Below, in pieces: positions 49,255 to 60,230 of a DNA stretch of 64,000 bases. This DNA comes from Escherichia coli (lineage in GTDB: Bacteria > Pseudomonadota > Gammaproteobacteria > Enterobacterales > Enterobacteriaceae): assembly GCF_011881725.1 (NCBI RefSeq), contig NZ_JAATUR010000006.1, forward strand, positions 1 to 64,000, read 5' to 3'. Position 1 is the stretch's first letter. Each line of letters starts with the position of its first letter. The position numbers and the translations under genes were made by a program. The notes beneath the pieces were generated by a model. The model did no database searches. It saw nothing but the letters and a program-made list of their open reading frames with translations, and was not told the DNA's origin.

Positions 49255-49905
49255 ATGTCATTACCGATGTTGCAAGTCGCGCTGGACAACCAGACTATGG
49301 ACAGCGCCTACGAAACCACTCGCCTGATTGCTGAAGAAGTCGACATTATCGAAGTGGGCACCATTCTGTGCGTGGGTGAAGGTGTGCGTGCGGTGCGCGA
49401 TCTGAAAGCGCTCTATCCGCACAAAATCGTGCTGGCAGACGCCAAAATTGCCGATGCGGGCAAAATCCTTTCTCGTATGTGCTTTGAAGCCAACGCTGAC
49501 TGGGTCACCGTCATTTGCTGTGCGGATATCAACACCGCCAAAGGCGCGCTGGACGTGGCAAAAGAGTTCAACGGCGATGTACAGATCGAACTGACCGGTT
49601 ACTGGACCTGGGAACAGGCGCAGCAGTGGCGCGACGCAGGCATTGGGCAGGTGGTTTATCACCGTAGCCGTGACGCACAGGCCGCTGGCGTCGCGTGGGG
49701 CGAAGCGGACATTACCGCGATCAAACGTCTTTCCGATATGGGCTTCAAAGTGACCGTGACCGGTGGCCTGGCGCTGGAAGATTTGCCGCTGTTCAAAGGT
49801 ATTCCGATTCATGTCTTTATCGCGGGTCGCAGCATTCGTGATGCCGCTTCTCCGGTGGAAGCCGCGCGTCAGTTCAAACGTTCCATCGCCGAGTTGTGGG
49901 GCTAA
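49255..49905 (+). CDS. ulaD: 3-keto-L-gulonate-6-phosphate decarboxylase
   Basis: UlaD is a 216-residue (beta/alpha)8 enzyme of the orotidine-5'-phosphate decarboxylase suprafamily that makes L-xylulose-5-phosphate. The signature DxKxxD is in [11 protein letters not shown]. The start at 49255 ([10 protein letters not shown]) has aaggaattg upstream. An in-frame ATG at 49216 lies inside ulaC and is rejected. Confidence 0.96.
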   Translation: MSLPMLQVALDNQTMDSAYETTRLIAEEVDIIEVGTILCVGEGVRAVRDLKALYPHKIVLADAKIADAGKILSRMCFEANADWVTVICCADINTAKGALDVAKEFNGDVQIELTGYWTWEQAQQWRDAGIGQVVYHRSRDAQAAGVAWGEADITAIKRLSDMGFKVTVTGGLALEDLPLFKGIPIHVFIAGRSIRDAASPVEAARQFKRSIAELWG

Positions 49906-49914
49906 GGAGCGGAT

Positions 49915-50769
49915 ATGTTGTCCAAACAAATCCCGCTTGGCATCTATGAAAAAGCGCTCCCCGCCGGGGAGTGCTGGCTGGAACGGCTGCAACTGGCAAA
50001 AACGTTAGGCTTCGATTTTGTCGAGATGTCGGTAGATGAAACTGACGAGCGCCTGTCGCGCCTCGACTGGAGCCGCGAGCAGCGTCTGGCGCTGGTGAAT
50101 GCGATTGTTGAAACCGGCGTGCGCGTGCCGTCCATGTGCCTTTCCGCCCATCGTCGTTTCCCGCTGGGCAGTGAAGATGACGCGGTACGGGCGCAGGGGC
50201 TGGAGATTATGCGTAAAGCTATCCAGTTCGCTCAGGACGTTGGCATTCGCGTGATCCAGCTGGCGGGCTATGACGTTTACTATCAGGAAGCCAATAACGA
50301 AACGCGTCGTCGTTTTCGTGACGGGCTGAAAGAGAGCGTTGAGATGGCAAGCCGCGCGCAGGTGACGCTGGCAATGGAGATCATGGATTACCCATTGATG
50401 AATTCCATCAGCAAGGCGCTGGGTTACGCGCACTATCTCAACAATCCGTGGTTTCAGATCTACCCGGATATCGGCAATCTTTCTGCGTGGGATAACGACG
50501 TGCAGATGGAATTGCAGGCCGGAATCGGGCATATCGTCGCAGTGCATGTGAAAGACACTAAACCGGGAGTCTTTAAAAACGTGCCGTTTGGCGAAGGCGT
50601 GGTGGATTTCGAACGTTGCTTCGAAACGCTCAAAAAAAGTGGTTATTGCGGGCCGTACCTGATTGAGATGTGGAGCGAAACGGCGGAAGACCCGGCAGCA
50701 GAAGTGGCGAAAGCGCGTGATTGGGTGAAAGCGCGCATGGCCAAAGCAGGCATGGTGGAGGCGGCATAA
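49915..50769 (+). CDS. ulaE: L-xylulose-5-phosphate 3-epimerase
   Basis: UlaE is a 284-residue TIM-barrel epimerase (AP-endonuclease-2 family) that gives L-ribulose-5-phosphate. Metal ligands are in [20 protein letters not shown] and LIEMWSE. It overlaps ulaF by 1 bp (TAATG). Compare the TIM-barrel protein at 61017-61859, a distant relative in the accessory operon. Confidence 0.96.
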   Translation: MLSKQIPLGIYEKALPAGECWLERLQLAKTLGFDFVEMSVDETDERLSRLDWSREQRLALVNAIVETGVRVPSMCLSAHRRFPLGSEDDAVRAQGLEIMRKAIQFAQDVGIRVIQLAGYDVYYQEANNETRRRFRDGLKESVEMASRAQVTLAMEIMDYPLMNSISKALGYAHYLNNPWFQIYPDIGNLSAWDNDVQMELQAGIGHIVAVHVKDTKPGVFKNVPFGEGVVDFERCFETLKKSGYCGPYLIEMWSETAEDPAAEVAKARDWVKARMAKAGMVEAA

Positions 50770-51455
50770 TGCAAAAGCTGAAACAGCAGGTGTTTGAAGC
50801 CAACATGGATCTGCCGCGTTACGGGCTGGTGACCTTTACCTGGGGCAACGTCAGCGCCATTGACCGCGAACGCGGGCTGGTGGTGATCAAGCCCAGCGGT
50901 GTCGCCTACGAAACCATGCAAGCGGACGATATGGTGGTGGTTGATGTGAGCGGCAAGGTGGTAGATGGGGAGTATCGTCCATCTTCAGACACCGCGACGC
51001 ATCTCGAACTCTACCGCCGTTATCCGTCGCTCGGCGGTATTGTTCATACCCACTCCACTCATGCCACCGCATGGGCGCAGGCAGGGCTGGCGATCCCGGC
51101 GTTAGGCACCACGCACGCTGACTACTTTTTTGGCGATATCCCGTGTACGCGCGGGTTAAGCGAAGAAGAGGTGCAGGGCGAGTATGAACTGAACACCGGC
51201 AAAGTGATTATCGAAACGCTGGGTGACGCCGAGCCGCTGCATACGCCGGGAATTATGGTGTATCAGCACGGGCCATTCGCCTGGGGGAAAGATGCTCACG
51301 ACGCGGTGCATAACGCGGTAGTGATGGAAGAAGTGGCGAAGATGGCGTGGATTGCGCGCGGCATTAACCCGCAACTGAATCCTATCGATAGCTACCTGAT
51401 GAATAAACACTTCATGCGTAAGCACGGTCCTAACGCCTATTACGGGCAGAAGTAA
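50769..51455 (+). CDS. ulaF: L-ribulose-5-phosphate 4-epimerase UlaF
   Basis: UlaF is a 228-residue class II aldolase-family zinc epimerase producing D-xylulose-5-phosphate, which enters the pentose phosphate pathway. Zinc ligands are in [12 protein letters not shown] and the later QHGPFAWG. The start at 50769 is coupled to ulaE. An upstream in-frame ATG at 50721 is inside ulaE. A hairpin terminator follows. Confidence 0.96.
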   Translation: MQKLKQQVFEANMDLPRYGLVTFTWGNVSAIDRERGLVVIKPSGVAYETMQADDMVVVDVSGKVVDGEYRPSSDTATHLELYRRYPSLGGIVHTHSTHATAWAQAGLAIPALGTTHADYFFGDIPCTRGLSEEEVQGEYELNTGKVIIETLGDAEPLHTPGIMVYQHGPFAWGKDAHDAVHNAVVMEEVAKMAWIARGINPQLNPIDSYLMNKHFMRKHGPNAYYGQK

Positions 51456-51462
51456 GACACGC

Positions 51463-51517
51463 GCTGCGGAAATTTCCTTTTTGGGGAAATAACTGGTCTG
51501 ATTCCGCAGCCGTTTTC
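51463..51517 (+). terminator. Terminator of the ula operon
   Basis: The outer stem gctgcggaa/ttccgcagc encloses a smaller hairpin (atttcc...ggggaaat) and is followed by cgttttc. Confidence 0.75.
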
Positions 51518-51545
51518 AAAAAAAATGCCCCCGGTGAAGAGGGCA
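51518..51545 (-). terminator. Terminator of yjfY
   Basis: On the minus strand, tgccc...gggca is followed by a run of eight T residues. It sits 40 bp after the yjfY stop, back to back with the ula terminator. Confidence 0.8.
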
Positions 51546-51584
51546 AAGCAAACTATGGCAATGTTTCGTTGGTTATACCTGGTG

Positions 51585-51860
51585 CTAGCGATAAATATCC
51601 GCGCTGGCGTGCATATTGCCGTTACTTCCCGGTTCCCGCATCAGAATCACGTGGTAGTGCGTTGCGCCCTGCGCATCGGTTTCTTCTTTTAATGCCTGAC
51701 GCGCTTCACTTTCAGTGGCGAAGTTATGATTGATATAAATCACGCCTAAGCTCTGTACGTCATCCATATTTCTTGCCTGGTGGTTATTAATCTCAATGGC
51801 TGCCCATGAATTTGCACTTAGCAAAAGCACAGCCAGAAGGGCTAAAACACGACTGAACAT
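51585..51860 (-). CDS. yjfY: DUF1471 periplasmic protein YjfY
   Basis: This is a 91-residue exported protein with signal peptide MFSRVLALLAVLLLSANSWA and a YhcN/DUF1471 domain (IYINHNFATESEARQAL, then HYHVILMREPGSNGNMHASADIYR in the C-terminal half, given in part). The start at 51860 follows a ggaggt site; 23 extra in-frame codons upstream are rejected. It is the third DUF1471 protein in the window after yjfN and bsmA. The function is unknown. Confidence 0.87.
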   Translation of the reverse strand: MFSRVLALLAVLLLSANSWAAIEINNHQARNMDDVQSLGVIYINHNFATESEARQALKEETDAQGATHYHVILMREPGSNGNMHASADIYR

Positions 51861-52582
<722 letters not shown>

Positions 52583-52588
52583 TTTCTG

Positions 52589-53135
<547 letters not shown>

Positions 53136-53164
53136 TCGGTCACGGTCCATTAATACGACTTTGA

Positions 53165-53626
<462 letters not shown>

Positions 53627-53646
53627 TTCGTTATTCAACGAGACGT

Positions 53647-53680
53647 AAAAACGCCGACCATTGGTCGGCGTTTTGCTTTT
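53647..53680. terminator. Bidirectional terminator between rplI and the accessory operon
   Basis: A perfect stem aaaacgccgacca/tggtcggcgtttt has T-tracts on both strands (ttttgctttt on plus; the A-run gives T on minus). It can end rplI transcription and the converging TRAP operon. Confidence 0.92.
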
Positions 53681-53737
53681 GTCGTGAACACCGGTAGATC
53701 TCGGCAGGGGCCACAATAAGCAGCCCCATTAAGATAA

Positions 53738-54709
53738 TTACTTAAGTGCCTGAATGTCAGCCAGCATTGGGGCAAGGGCAGGGTTATCTTTAGCGAAGTT
53801 TGCGTACATAGGCTGTACTTTCTCGATAAATGGCGCTTTATCAACCTGATAGACTTTCACGCCCATTTTATCCAGTTTGGCGAATTCTTTTTTCTCTTCC
53901 TCACTCCACAAATCCTTCATGTAGCTCATGGATTCTTTCGCTGCTTTTAAGATAACGGCCTGATTTTCTGGGCTAAGTTTATCAAATGAAGCATTACTCA
54001 TCAGAACCACATCAGGAACCATCGTGTGTTCGTCAAGGCTGAAGGATTTTGCCACTTCGCCATGACGCATGGTGGTCAGCGCCATTACGCTGTTTTCTGC
54101 CATATCGACCACACCCTGCTGTAAGGCCGTATACAGCTCGCCGTAATCCAGAGGTGTCGGGTTACCCCCCATGACTTTGATCATTTCAACTGCGCCAGGA
54201 CTTGGCTGGACACGGACTTTCATGCCTTTCAAATCGTCTGGTTTCAGCACCGGTTTATTACCATAGAAGCTGCGGGCGCCTCCATCATAAAAAGTCAGAC
54301 CGAAATAACCTTTGTTTTTCGTTGAGTCGAGGATTTTCTTCCCGATATCACCCTGCATCACCTGATAATAATGATCACGATCGCGGAACAAGTAAGGCAG
54401 GCTAAATAATTTATAAGAATTCTCAAATGCTTCCATTTCTGCCGCATTTGTTTTTACCAGTTGAATTGCACCGGAGCGGATCAATTCCATCGTTTCACGT
54501 TGAGTACCCAATGTTCCATTTGGATAAATACGAATAGTAATATCACCGTTAGAGTATTCTTTGCTCTTTTTCGCAAAGAACTCCATCGCTTTATGAACAG
54601 GATGGGATTTATCCTGATTATGACTAAGTTTTAATGTAACTGCCCAGGACTGGCTTGCAGATAACATAAGAACAGCACCGATAATGCCAGCGGATACTTT
54701 TATTTTCAT
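53738..54709 (-). CDS. TRAP transporter solute-binding protein, DctP family
   Basis: This is a 323-residue periplasmic binding protein. The signal peptide (about 1-23, ending QSWA) is followed by the DctP fold. The conserved arginine that pairs with a substrate carboxylate is at about Arg166 in KGMKVRVQPS, and MAENS (about 203-207) follows. It feeds the DctQM membrane pair encoded immediately upstream and is the last gene of the operon. The ligand is probably an organic acid, but its identity cannot be read from sequence. Confidence 0.9.
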   Translation of the reverse strand: MKIKVSAGIIGAVLMLSASQSWAVTLKLSHNQDKSHPVHKAMEFFAKKSKEYSNGDITIRIYPNGTLGTQRETMELIRSGAIQLVKTNAAEMEAFENSYKLFSLPYLFRDRDHYYQVMQGDIGKKILDSTKNKGYFGLTFYDGGARSFYGNKPVLKPDDLKGMKVRVQPSPGAVEMIKVMGGNPTPLDYGELYTALQQGVVDMAENSVMALTTMRHGEVAKSFSLDEHTMVPDVVLMSNASFDKLSPENQAVILKAAKESMSYMKDLWSEEEKKEFAKLDKMGVKVYQVDKAPFIEKVQPMYANFAKDNPALAPMLADIQALK

Positions 54710-54761
54710 AGATGTCCCTTTTCTAATAAATATGGCGGCAGATGCCGCCAGTGAATGCGCA

Positions 54762-56063
54762 TCAGTAGCCCAGTGCTTTTGGCAATGCCATACTGATTTG
54801 CGGAATATAAGTCACCATAGCCAGCACCAACACCATTACGGCATAGAAGGGCAGCATAGGTTTGATAATTTTGTTAATGGGTAATTTAGATACACTACAG
54901 CCAACAAACAACACACTGCCTACTGGTGGTGTACAAATACCGATACACATATTCAGCACCATGACAATGCCAAAGTGAATCGGATCCATGCCCAGTTCGG
55001 TGACAACAGGTAAAAATATCGGCGTAAAAATCAGTACCGCAGGTGTCATATCCATAAACGTACCGATAATCAACAGAATAATATTGATAATCAGCAGGAT
55101 TATTATTGGATTGTCAGAAATAGTGTTAAGCAAGTCGAGAATAAGAAAGGGAACATCAGCATTTGACATCGCCCATGACATTCCCATTGAAGAACCAATT
55201 AGCAACAAGACAATTGCTGTGGTAATTACGGATTCCAGGAATATTTTAGGTAAATCTTTAACTGAAATTTCACGATAGAGAACCAGCGCAAGGAAAAGGG
55301 TATAAATGACCGCAATTGCCGACGCTTCTGTTGGGGTAAAAATACCGCTTAGTACCCCACCCATAATTAAAACAATCAGGAAAATACTGGGGATCGCCAT
55401 CCATATCGCAACTCCAGCTTGGCGTAAAGTCGGACGTTCTGGCTTTGGATAGCCACGACGTACTGCGATAATACCGGCGACGACCATTAACGCCAGGCCC
55501 AGCAAAATTCCCGGAACATATCCCGCCAGGAACAGTGCGGCAATAGAAGTACCGCCGCTGACCAGTGAATAGACGATTAAGGTATTGCTTGGTGGAATAA
55601 GCAAACCAGTAGGTGCAGAGGCGACGTTAACCGCAGTGCTGAATGCGGGATCGTAACCCTCTTTAACCTGCTGTGGATGCATGACGCCGTCCATCGCAGC
55701 CGCCGAAGCAACAGCTGAACCAGAAATTGCTCCGAACAGCATATTGGCAAGAATATTACAGTGAGCAAGTGAGCCTGGCAGACGACCGCCGAGAATACGG
55801 GCAAAGTTGATTAATCGTCGCGCTATTCCTCCATGATTCATAATGTTGCCAGACAAGATAAAAAATGGGATTGCCAACAACGTAAAACTATCTAACCCGG
55901 AGGCTAATTTTTGGGAAACCACACTCAATGCTGAACCGAAATCGAGTTGTGTGGTAATTGATGCCAGTGTTGATAAACCAATGGCATAAACAATAGGTAC
56001 ACCTAATGCCAACATAAAAAAGAAGGCACCAAATAATACAATAATCGGTAACCAGTAATCCAT
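54762..56063 (-). CDS. TRAP transporter large permease, DctM family
   Basis: This is a 433-residue, about 12-helix membrane subunit of a TRAP transporter, which drives uptake with the sodium gradient, not ATP. It has the DctM motifs GIPFFILSGNIMN, FGAISGSAVASAAAMDGVMHP and GICTPPVGSVLFVG. The ggag site and ATG at 56063 are clear. It lies 41 bp after dctQ and 52 bp before dctP. TRAP uptake is sodium-coupled by family knowledge. Confidence 0.92.
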   Translation of the reverse strand: MDYWLPIIVLFGAFFFMLALGVPIVYAIGLSTLASITTQLDFGSALSVVSQKLASGLDSFTLLAIPFFILSGNIMNHGGIARRLINFARILGGRLPGSLAHCNILANMLFGAISGSAVASAAAMDGVMHPQQVKEGYDPAFSTAVNVASAPTGLLIPPSNTLIVYSLVSGGTSIAALFLAGYVPGILLGLALMVVAGIIAVRRGYPKPERPTLRQAGVAIWMAIPSIFLIVLIMGGVLSGIFTPTEASAIAVIYTLFLALVLYREISVKDLPKIFLESVITTAIVLLLIGSSMGMSWAMSNADVPFLILDLLNTISDNPIIILLIINIILLIIGTFMDMTPAVLIFTPIFLPVVTELGMDPIHFGIVMVLNMCIGICTPPVGSVLFVGCSVSKLPINKIIKPMLPFYAVMVLVLAMVTYIPQISMALPKALGY

Positions 56064-56104
56064 AATTCTCCGTCCCTACTATGGTTGGTTGTTGTTTATT
56101 ATCT

Positions 56105-56581
56105 TTAGAGTGGTTGTTTGAGTTCTGTTAAAACCATATCTATGGTGTATATAATAATAAGCACACCACTAATCGGGATGCTCATATAGATATATCCCAT
56201 CTGCCAGCCTAAAGCGGGTGAAGTTTGGCCTGAATCGAAAGTGTCCAGTGTTAATAGTCCGCCACCGTATAGCATGATGACAGAGGCGAAGACGATAACG
56301 ATAGCCTGAATACATAAAAATAAATGACGTCGAGCCTTCCCTTTCAGCATCATGGGAAGCAGATCAATCGCCAGATGCCGGTTTTGCCCGGCGGTATAGG
56401 CACCACCAAAAAGCCCCAGACAAATAAAGAGTAAACGGCTGAGTTCATCCGTAAAAATACTGGGGCTTTTAAATATAAATCGTGCAGCTACCTGCCATGT
56501 CACACATGCCACGATGACCGCTAAAATGGTAATATTCAATGTGGCCAGCAGAGTATTAAGATATCTAATTATATTTCGCAT
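56105..56581 (-). CDS. TRAP transporter small permease, DctQ family
   Basis: This is a 158-residue membrane protein with four helices (about 12-35, 48-66, 88-110 and 128-150). The DctQ signature VTWQVAARFIF...TDELSRLLFICLGLFGGA is split here by a short loop. It partners the DctM protein. It begins 20 bp after the flavoprotein gene, which places transport and catabolism on one transcript. Confidence 0.9.
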   Translation of the reverse strand: MRNIIRYLNTLLATLNITILAVIVACVTWQVAARFIFKSPSIFTDELSRLLFICLGLFGGAYTAGQNRHLAIDLLPMMLKGKARRHLFLCIQAIVIVFASVIMLYGGGLLTLDTFDSGQTSPALGWQMGYIYMSIPISGVLIIIYTIDMVLTELKQPL

Positions 56582-56601
56582 AGTGATTAACCTTTACAAT
56601 A

Positions 56602-58683
56602 TTATTCATACTGTGGCTGGTAAATTGTTCCATTAAGAAAACCTGGCCAGTTTTTTTCAAACCAAATACCACGGATAATGGGAAACTCACGCACGGGTGT
56701 TTTTCTGACTTGAAATGCACCATTGCAATAATGAATAAGTAGCTTATCCTTTTTATCCTCTGTACGCTCTGAACGAAAGCGCCATGCATCAAAAAAAACA
56801 TTTCGTGTCTGCGGAATTGAATTTCCATCCTCATCGAGAATAATGCGCGCCCCACGGCTACCACCACCAGCATCAATATAATGCGTTAATTGTGTTAATA
56901 CCGCGGCAGAAGTCAGCGCCATATGCCGCCACATAAACAGCTCCGCAACTTCACCCACATGTTTGATTGCCAATCCATGCCGTTGCACAAATTCACTCAA
57001 TAGCAGGGCATCACGAGTGGCGCGTCGGACTTTATCGGCATGACAAATAAATCCCGCATGGTCAGACATTCGTGCCTGAATTTTTTCCCTCACTACCGAC
57101 AGCGGCATTCCGCTCCCGTTATCGTGCGCCTGAGTAATGATCTCTTTTATTGCAGCCAGTGCCGGAGCTGCCAGTTGTGCAATATCCCCATCAACAGACC
57201 GCTTTTGTGTGCAACCAATAAAACGAGCCAGGCGAACAGCAAAAACCTGTCCGGCATTCAGCGCCGCACCACCGGGACGAGTGACGCCGTGTGTGCCTGC
57301 AACTTCCCCCACGGCGAAACAGCCGGGCAGAGACGTTTGTCCCCAGATATCAACCTCAATACCGCCATTCATATGCTGATTATTCATGGCGAAATGCAAT
57401 GGCTGCGTGGTGAGATCGTAACCGTGCATCTTATACAGCGAGATAGATAGCGGATTCATTCGTTGCAGTCGTTCGATGGGCGATGACGCCAGAGCATCGT
57501 TATTTTCCAGATACGCGCGAACGTCGTCGTCCAGTCGATCTAATGAGAATGGCAAATCACCAGGCACCGCTTCAGGATTGCGATTGAAATCCATAAATAC
57601 CAGGCGACCTGATTGCTGCTCTTGCGCCACCGCCATATCTAACAAGCTGGAGCCAAAATCCATCACACGCGTGGCGTGAAACGGCCATTGATAGCCTTTG
57701 CGGAAAATGTTTGAAGCCAGTTCCTGGGTAGTGCGATAGTAATCCGCGAGGAAGTTAAACTCGTTGCCCTCGGTATCCACAGAATAGATATACGGGATCA
57801 CCTGTACATAGGTGCCGGACAAATTCCACGGAAACGTGCTGCGCGGCGTGCCTATACCAAACTGGCTTTCGGTCAGATTGGTTAGCGTCAGACCTTCTTC
57901 CAGCGCCAGCCCCAGCGAGCCGAAACATTTGTGTGGGTACACACTGTCGCGATAAAGTTCGCCCGGCCCGCCCGTTGCCAGTACCACATTGGGCGCAGTC
58001 ACAATTGCCAGCCCCCACGGGTTATGGGCGCGGGATCCGGTTGCGAGAATAGCCCCCGCCACGCGGTCTTCGCCGTTTTCGTCACGCTGATGCAGCAGTT
58101 TAATTACTGTTGCACTGGTCAATACTGGAATGGCGAGACGCTGGACTTCTTCCAGTAGCACTTTCACCATCAGGCGAGACGTTCTCGGTCCACAGGAGGT
58201 CGCGCGTCCGGCTTCGTCATGGTCGGTCTGATAACGGAGGATCGCGCCATAGCGATCTTCCGGTAGTTCCAGGCCAAGATATTGCAATCCACCAAGGGTA
58301 TGCAGAGAACCGACAGCTTCAACATAAGCAGTGTCGTGATCCATCGCACCGCCGCTCGCCAAAGCTTCGGCAAGTTTGGCGAAGTTATCACCGTTGCCTG
58401 CCGTTGCAGCGGTAAACAGTGTTTGTTTATCGGAACCAGAGCATGCCGATGTCCCCATATATAACCCGGCGGTAGCGATCAGCACATTTTGCTGGCGGCG
58501 TTTAAGTTCCACCGCAGCACGCAGCCCGGCGGCACCACTGCCGACTACTAGGGCATCTGTTTGCCAGAGTGGGTAGTCAACACCGTCTACCGTGACAACC
58601 CATGCGGGTTCTGCCTGTGCAAAACCCTTTGGGAAAGTGACGTGAGTCAGCGCATCGAGGATGGCGTCATCAGGCTGGTTCAT
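56602..58683 (-). CDS. FAD-dependent oxidoreductase, FrdA/SdhA-like flavoprotein
   Basis: This 693-residue protein has a dinucleotide-binding GSGAAG at 48-53 and the fumarate-reductase-type flavoprotein segments VVLATGGPGELYRD and, near the C-terminal FAD loop, CFAVGEVAGTHGVTRPGGAALNAG. It has an N-terminal extension of about 40 residues. No iron-sulfur, cytochrome or FMN-transfer domain, and no signal peptide, is seen. No FrdB-like partner is encoded nearby. Its start overlaps the CoA-transferase stop by 4 bp (ATGA-type). It probably reduces or oxidises a C=C bond next to a carboxylate or thioester; the substrate is unknown. Confidence 0.75.
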   Translation of the reverse strand: MNQPDDAILDALTHVTFPKGFAQAEPAWVVTVDGVDYPLWQTDALVVGSGAAGLRAAVELKRRQQNVLIATAGLYMGTSACSGSDKQTLFTAATAGNGDNFAKLAEALASGGAMDHDTAYVEAVGSLHTLGGLQYLGLELPEDRYGAILRYQTDHDEAGRATSCGPRTSRLMVKVLLEEVQRLAIPVLTSATVIKLLHQRDENGEDRVAGAILATGSRAHNPWGLAIVTAPNVVLATGGPGELYRDSVYPHKCFGSLGLALEEGLTLTNLTESQFGIGTPRSTFPWNLSGTYVQVIPYIYSVDTEGNEFNFLADYYRTTQELASNIFRKGYQWPFHATRVMDFGSSLLDMAVAQEQQSGRLVFMDFNRNPEAVPGDLPFSLDRLDDDVRAYLENNDALASSPIERLQRMNPLSISLYKMHGYDLTTQPLHFAMNNQHMNGGIEVDIWGQTSLPGCFAVGEVAGTHGVTRPGGAALNAGQVFAVRLARFIGCTQKRSVDGDIAQLAAPALAAIKEIITQAHDNGSGMPLSVVREKIQARMSDHAGFICHADKVRRATRDALLLSEFVQRHGLAIKHVGEVAELFMWRHMALTSAAVLTQLTHYIDAGGGSRGARIILDEDGNSIPQTRNVFFDAWRFRSERTEDKKDKLLIHYCNGAFQVRKTPVREFPIIRGIWFEKNWPGFLNGTIYQPQYE

Positions 58684-60221
58684 GCGTCCTCCATCGGCGT
58701 GAAGAGGCTACTTTCCATCAGACGTGGTTGTTTGATAATCGGACGGAAAGCCATGAACGGCAGAATGTCGCGGTCAATCTCTACGCCTGGAGCGATTTCA
58801 ATCAGTTCCACACCTTGTTCTGTTAGCTGGAATACCGCGCGTTCGGTGATATACAACACTTCCTGACCGCTTTGTTGTGCGTAGGCGGCGCTAAAGGTGA
58901 TTTTTTCTACCTGGGTAACCAGTTTAGGGATTTGACCTGACTGGGCGATATGCAAGCCATCAGGCGTTACATCAATCTTGCTGCCTTTGGCGTCGAACGT
59001 GCCACAGAACACCACTTTACTGGCGTTTTGCGCAATTTCGAGAAATCCGCCGGGGCCGATCAGATTGCCATTGAGATGTGAGACGTTGACGTTACCATGC
59101 TGATCCATCTCGCCCATGCCGAGGAAGGTGATATCGATTCCACCGCCACTGTAGAACTCAAATTGATCGAGTGACGGAATAATGGCATCTGCGTTGCGGG
59201 CACAACCGAACAGGGCATCATCCAGCATCATGCCGTTATGTACGCCTTGCTCAACACTTAGCCACAAACTTTGATAAGGCACGCCTTCACGCAGCGCAAC
59301 GCCAGGAATACCGCCTGGAATACCAAAGCCAAAGTTGGTTGAAGCGCCTGCGACCAGCTCGCGTGCTGCCCGACGGGCAATGAGACGGCGCACCGGATGA
59401 CTAACCAGTTCAATAGCGTCGTTAGAACTCAGACGGCGATGTTGACCGCTAATGGTCAGGTCGTAACCGCCAAGATAGGTTTGCGGCTGTTCGCGGTGTT
59501 CAACGATACCATCAACCAGAATCCCTGGCAGCTTGACCCGGCGTGGTTCAATGGCGCCGGCTTCCAGTACATCACGCACCTGTACGAACACTTTGCCACC
59601 GCTGTTGTGTGCTGCCAGCGCCATCGAATAGCTATCCATATCAATCGCTTCTTCTTCGAGGCTAACGTTGCCACGCGGATCGGCATAGGTGCCACGCAAA
59701 ATCGCGTAATCCACTTTGAAAGGGCGATAACGAAGTTTGGTTTCACCGTCGATTTCAATCAGCTCTACCAGGTCGTCGGTGGTGCATTCATTCGATTTAC
59801 CGCCGCCATTGCGAGGATCAACAAACGATCCCAGCCCAACGTGGGTAAAAAGCCCTGGACGTCCGGCGCCAATCTCCCGTAGCAACGCCTGAATCACGCC
59901 ACCAGGAAAGCAGTAGGCTTCAATCGTATTATTTTTTACCAGTTCCTGCATTTTGGGCGACCAGGTAAAATGCCCGGCAATTATGCGTTTGAGCATCTCT
60001 GCGTGCGCAAAACGGTTAGTGCCTTTGCTGTCGCGATCGCCAATGCCCAACGAGTGAATTAACGTCAGATCGCGCGGGTGTCCGGTTTGCAGGAAACGCG
60101 CTTCAATAGCGGCCATAATATGGTCCGCTTCCACCATGCCGCCGCCGTTACCGCTAATGGCAATGGTTGCGCCGTCCTGAATTTGCGCCGCCAGTGCCTC
60201 GGCGGTTGATATCTTACGCAT
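58680..60221 (-). CDS. Family I acyl-CoA transferase (YdiF/propionate CoA-transferase type)
   Basis: This 513-residue fused alpha-beta CoA-transferase moves CoA from an acyl-CoA donor to a carboxylic acid. The N-terminal half has AISGNGGGMVEADHIMAAIE-like CoA-binding sequence and EAYCFPGGVIQALLREIGAG. The catalytic glutamate is predicted at Glu324, in LSVEQGVHNG, where family members have an E-G/N-G pattern. The ribosome-binding site aagga is 7 bases before the ATG. It is 9 bp downstream of the crotonase gene. Confidence 0.85.
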   Translation of the reverse strand: MRKISTAEALAAQIQDGATIAISGNGGGMVEADHIMAAIEARFLQTGHPRDLTLIHSLGIGDRDSKGTNRFAHAEMLKRIIAGHFTWSPKMQELVKNNTIEAYCFPGGVIQALLREIGAGRPGLFTHVGLGSFVDPRNGGGKSNECTTDDLVELIEIDGETKLRYRPFKVDYAILRGTYADPRGNVSLEEEAIDMDSYSMALAAHNSGGKVFVQVRDVLEAGAIEPRRVKLPGILVDGIVEHREQPQTYLGGYDLTISGQHRRLSSNDAIELVSHPVRRLIARRAARELVAGASTNFGFGIPGGIPGVALREGVPYQSLWLSVEQGVHNGMMLDDALFGCARNADAIIPSLDQFEFYSGGGIDITFLGMGEMDQHGNVNVSHLNGNLIGPGGFLEIAQNASKVVFCGTFDAKGSKIDVTPDGLHIAQSGQIPKLVTQVEKITFSAAYAQQSGQEVLYITERAVFQLTEQGVELIEIAPGVEIDRDILPFMAFRPIIKQPRLMESSLFTPMEDA

Positions 60222-60230
60222 ACAATTTCC

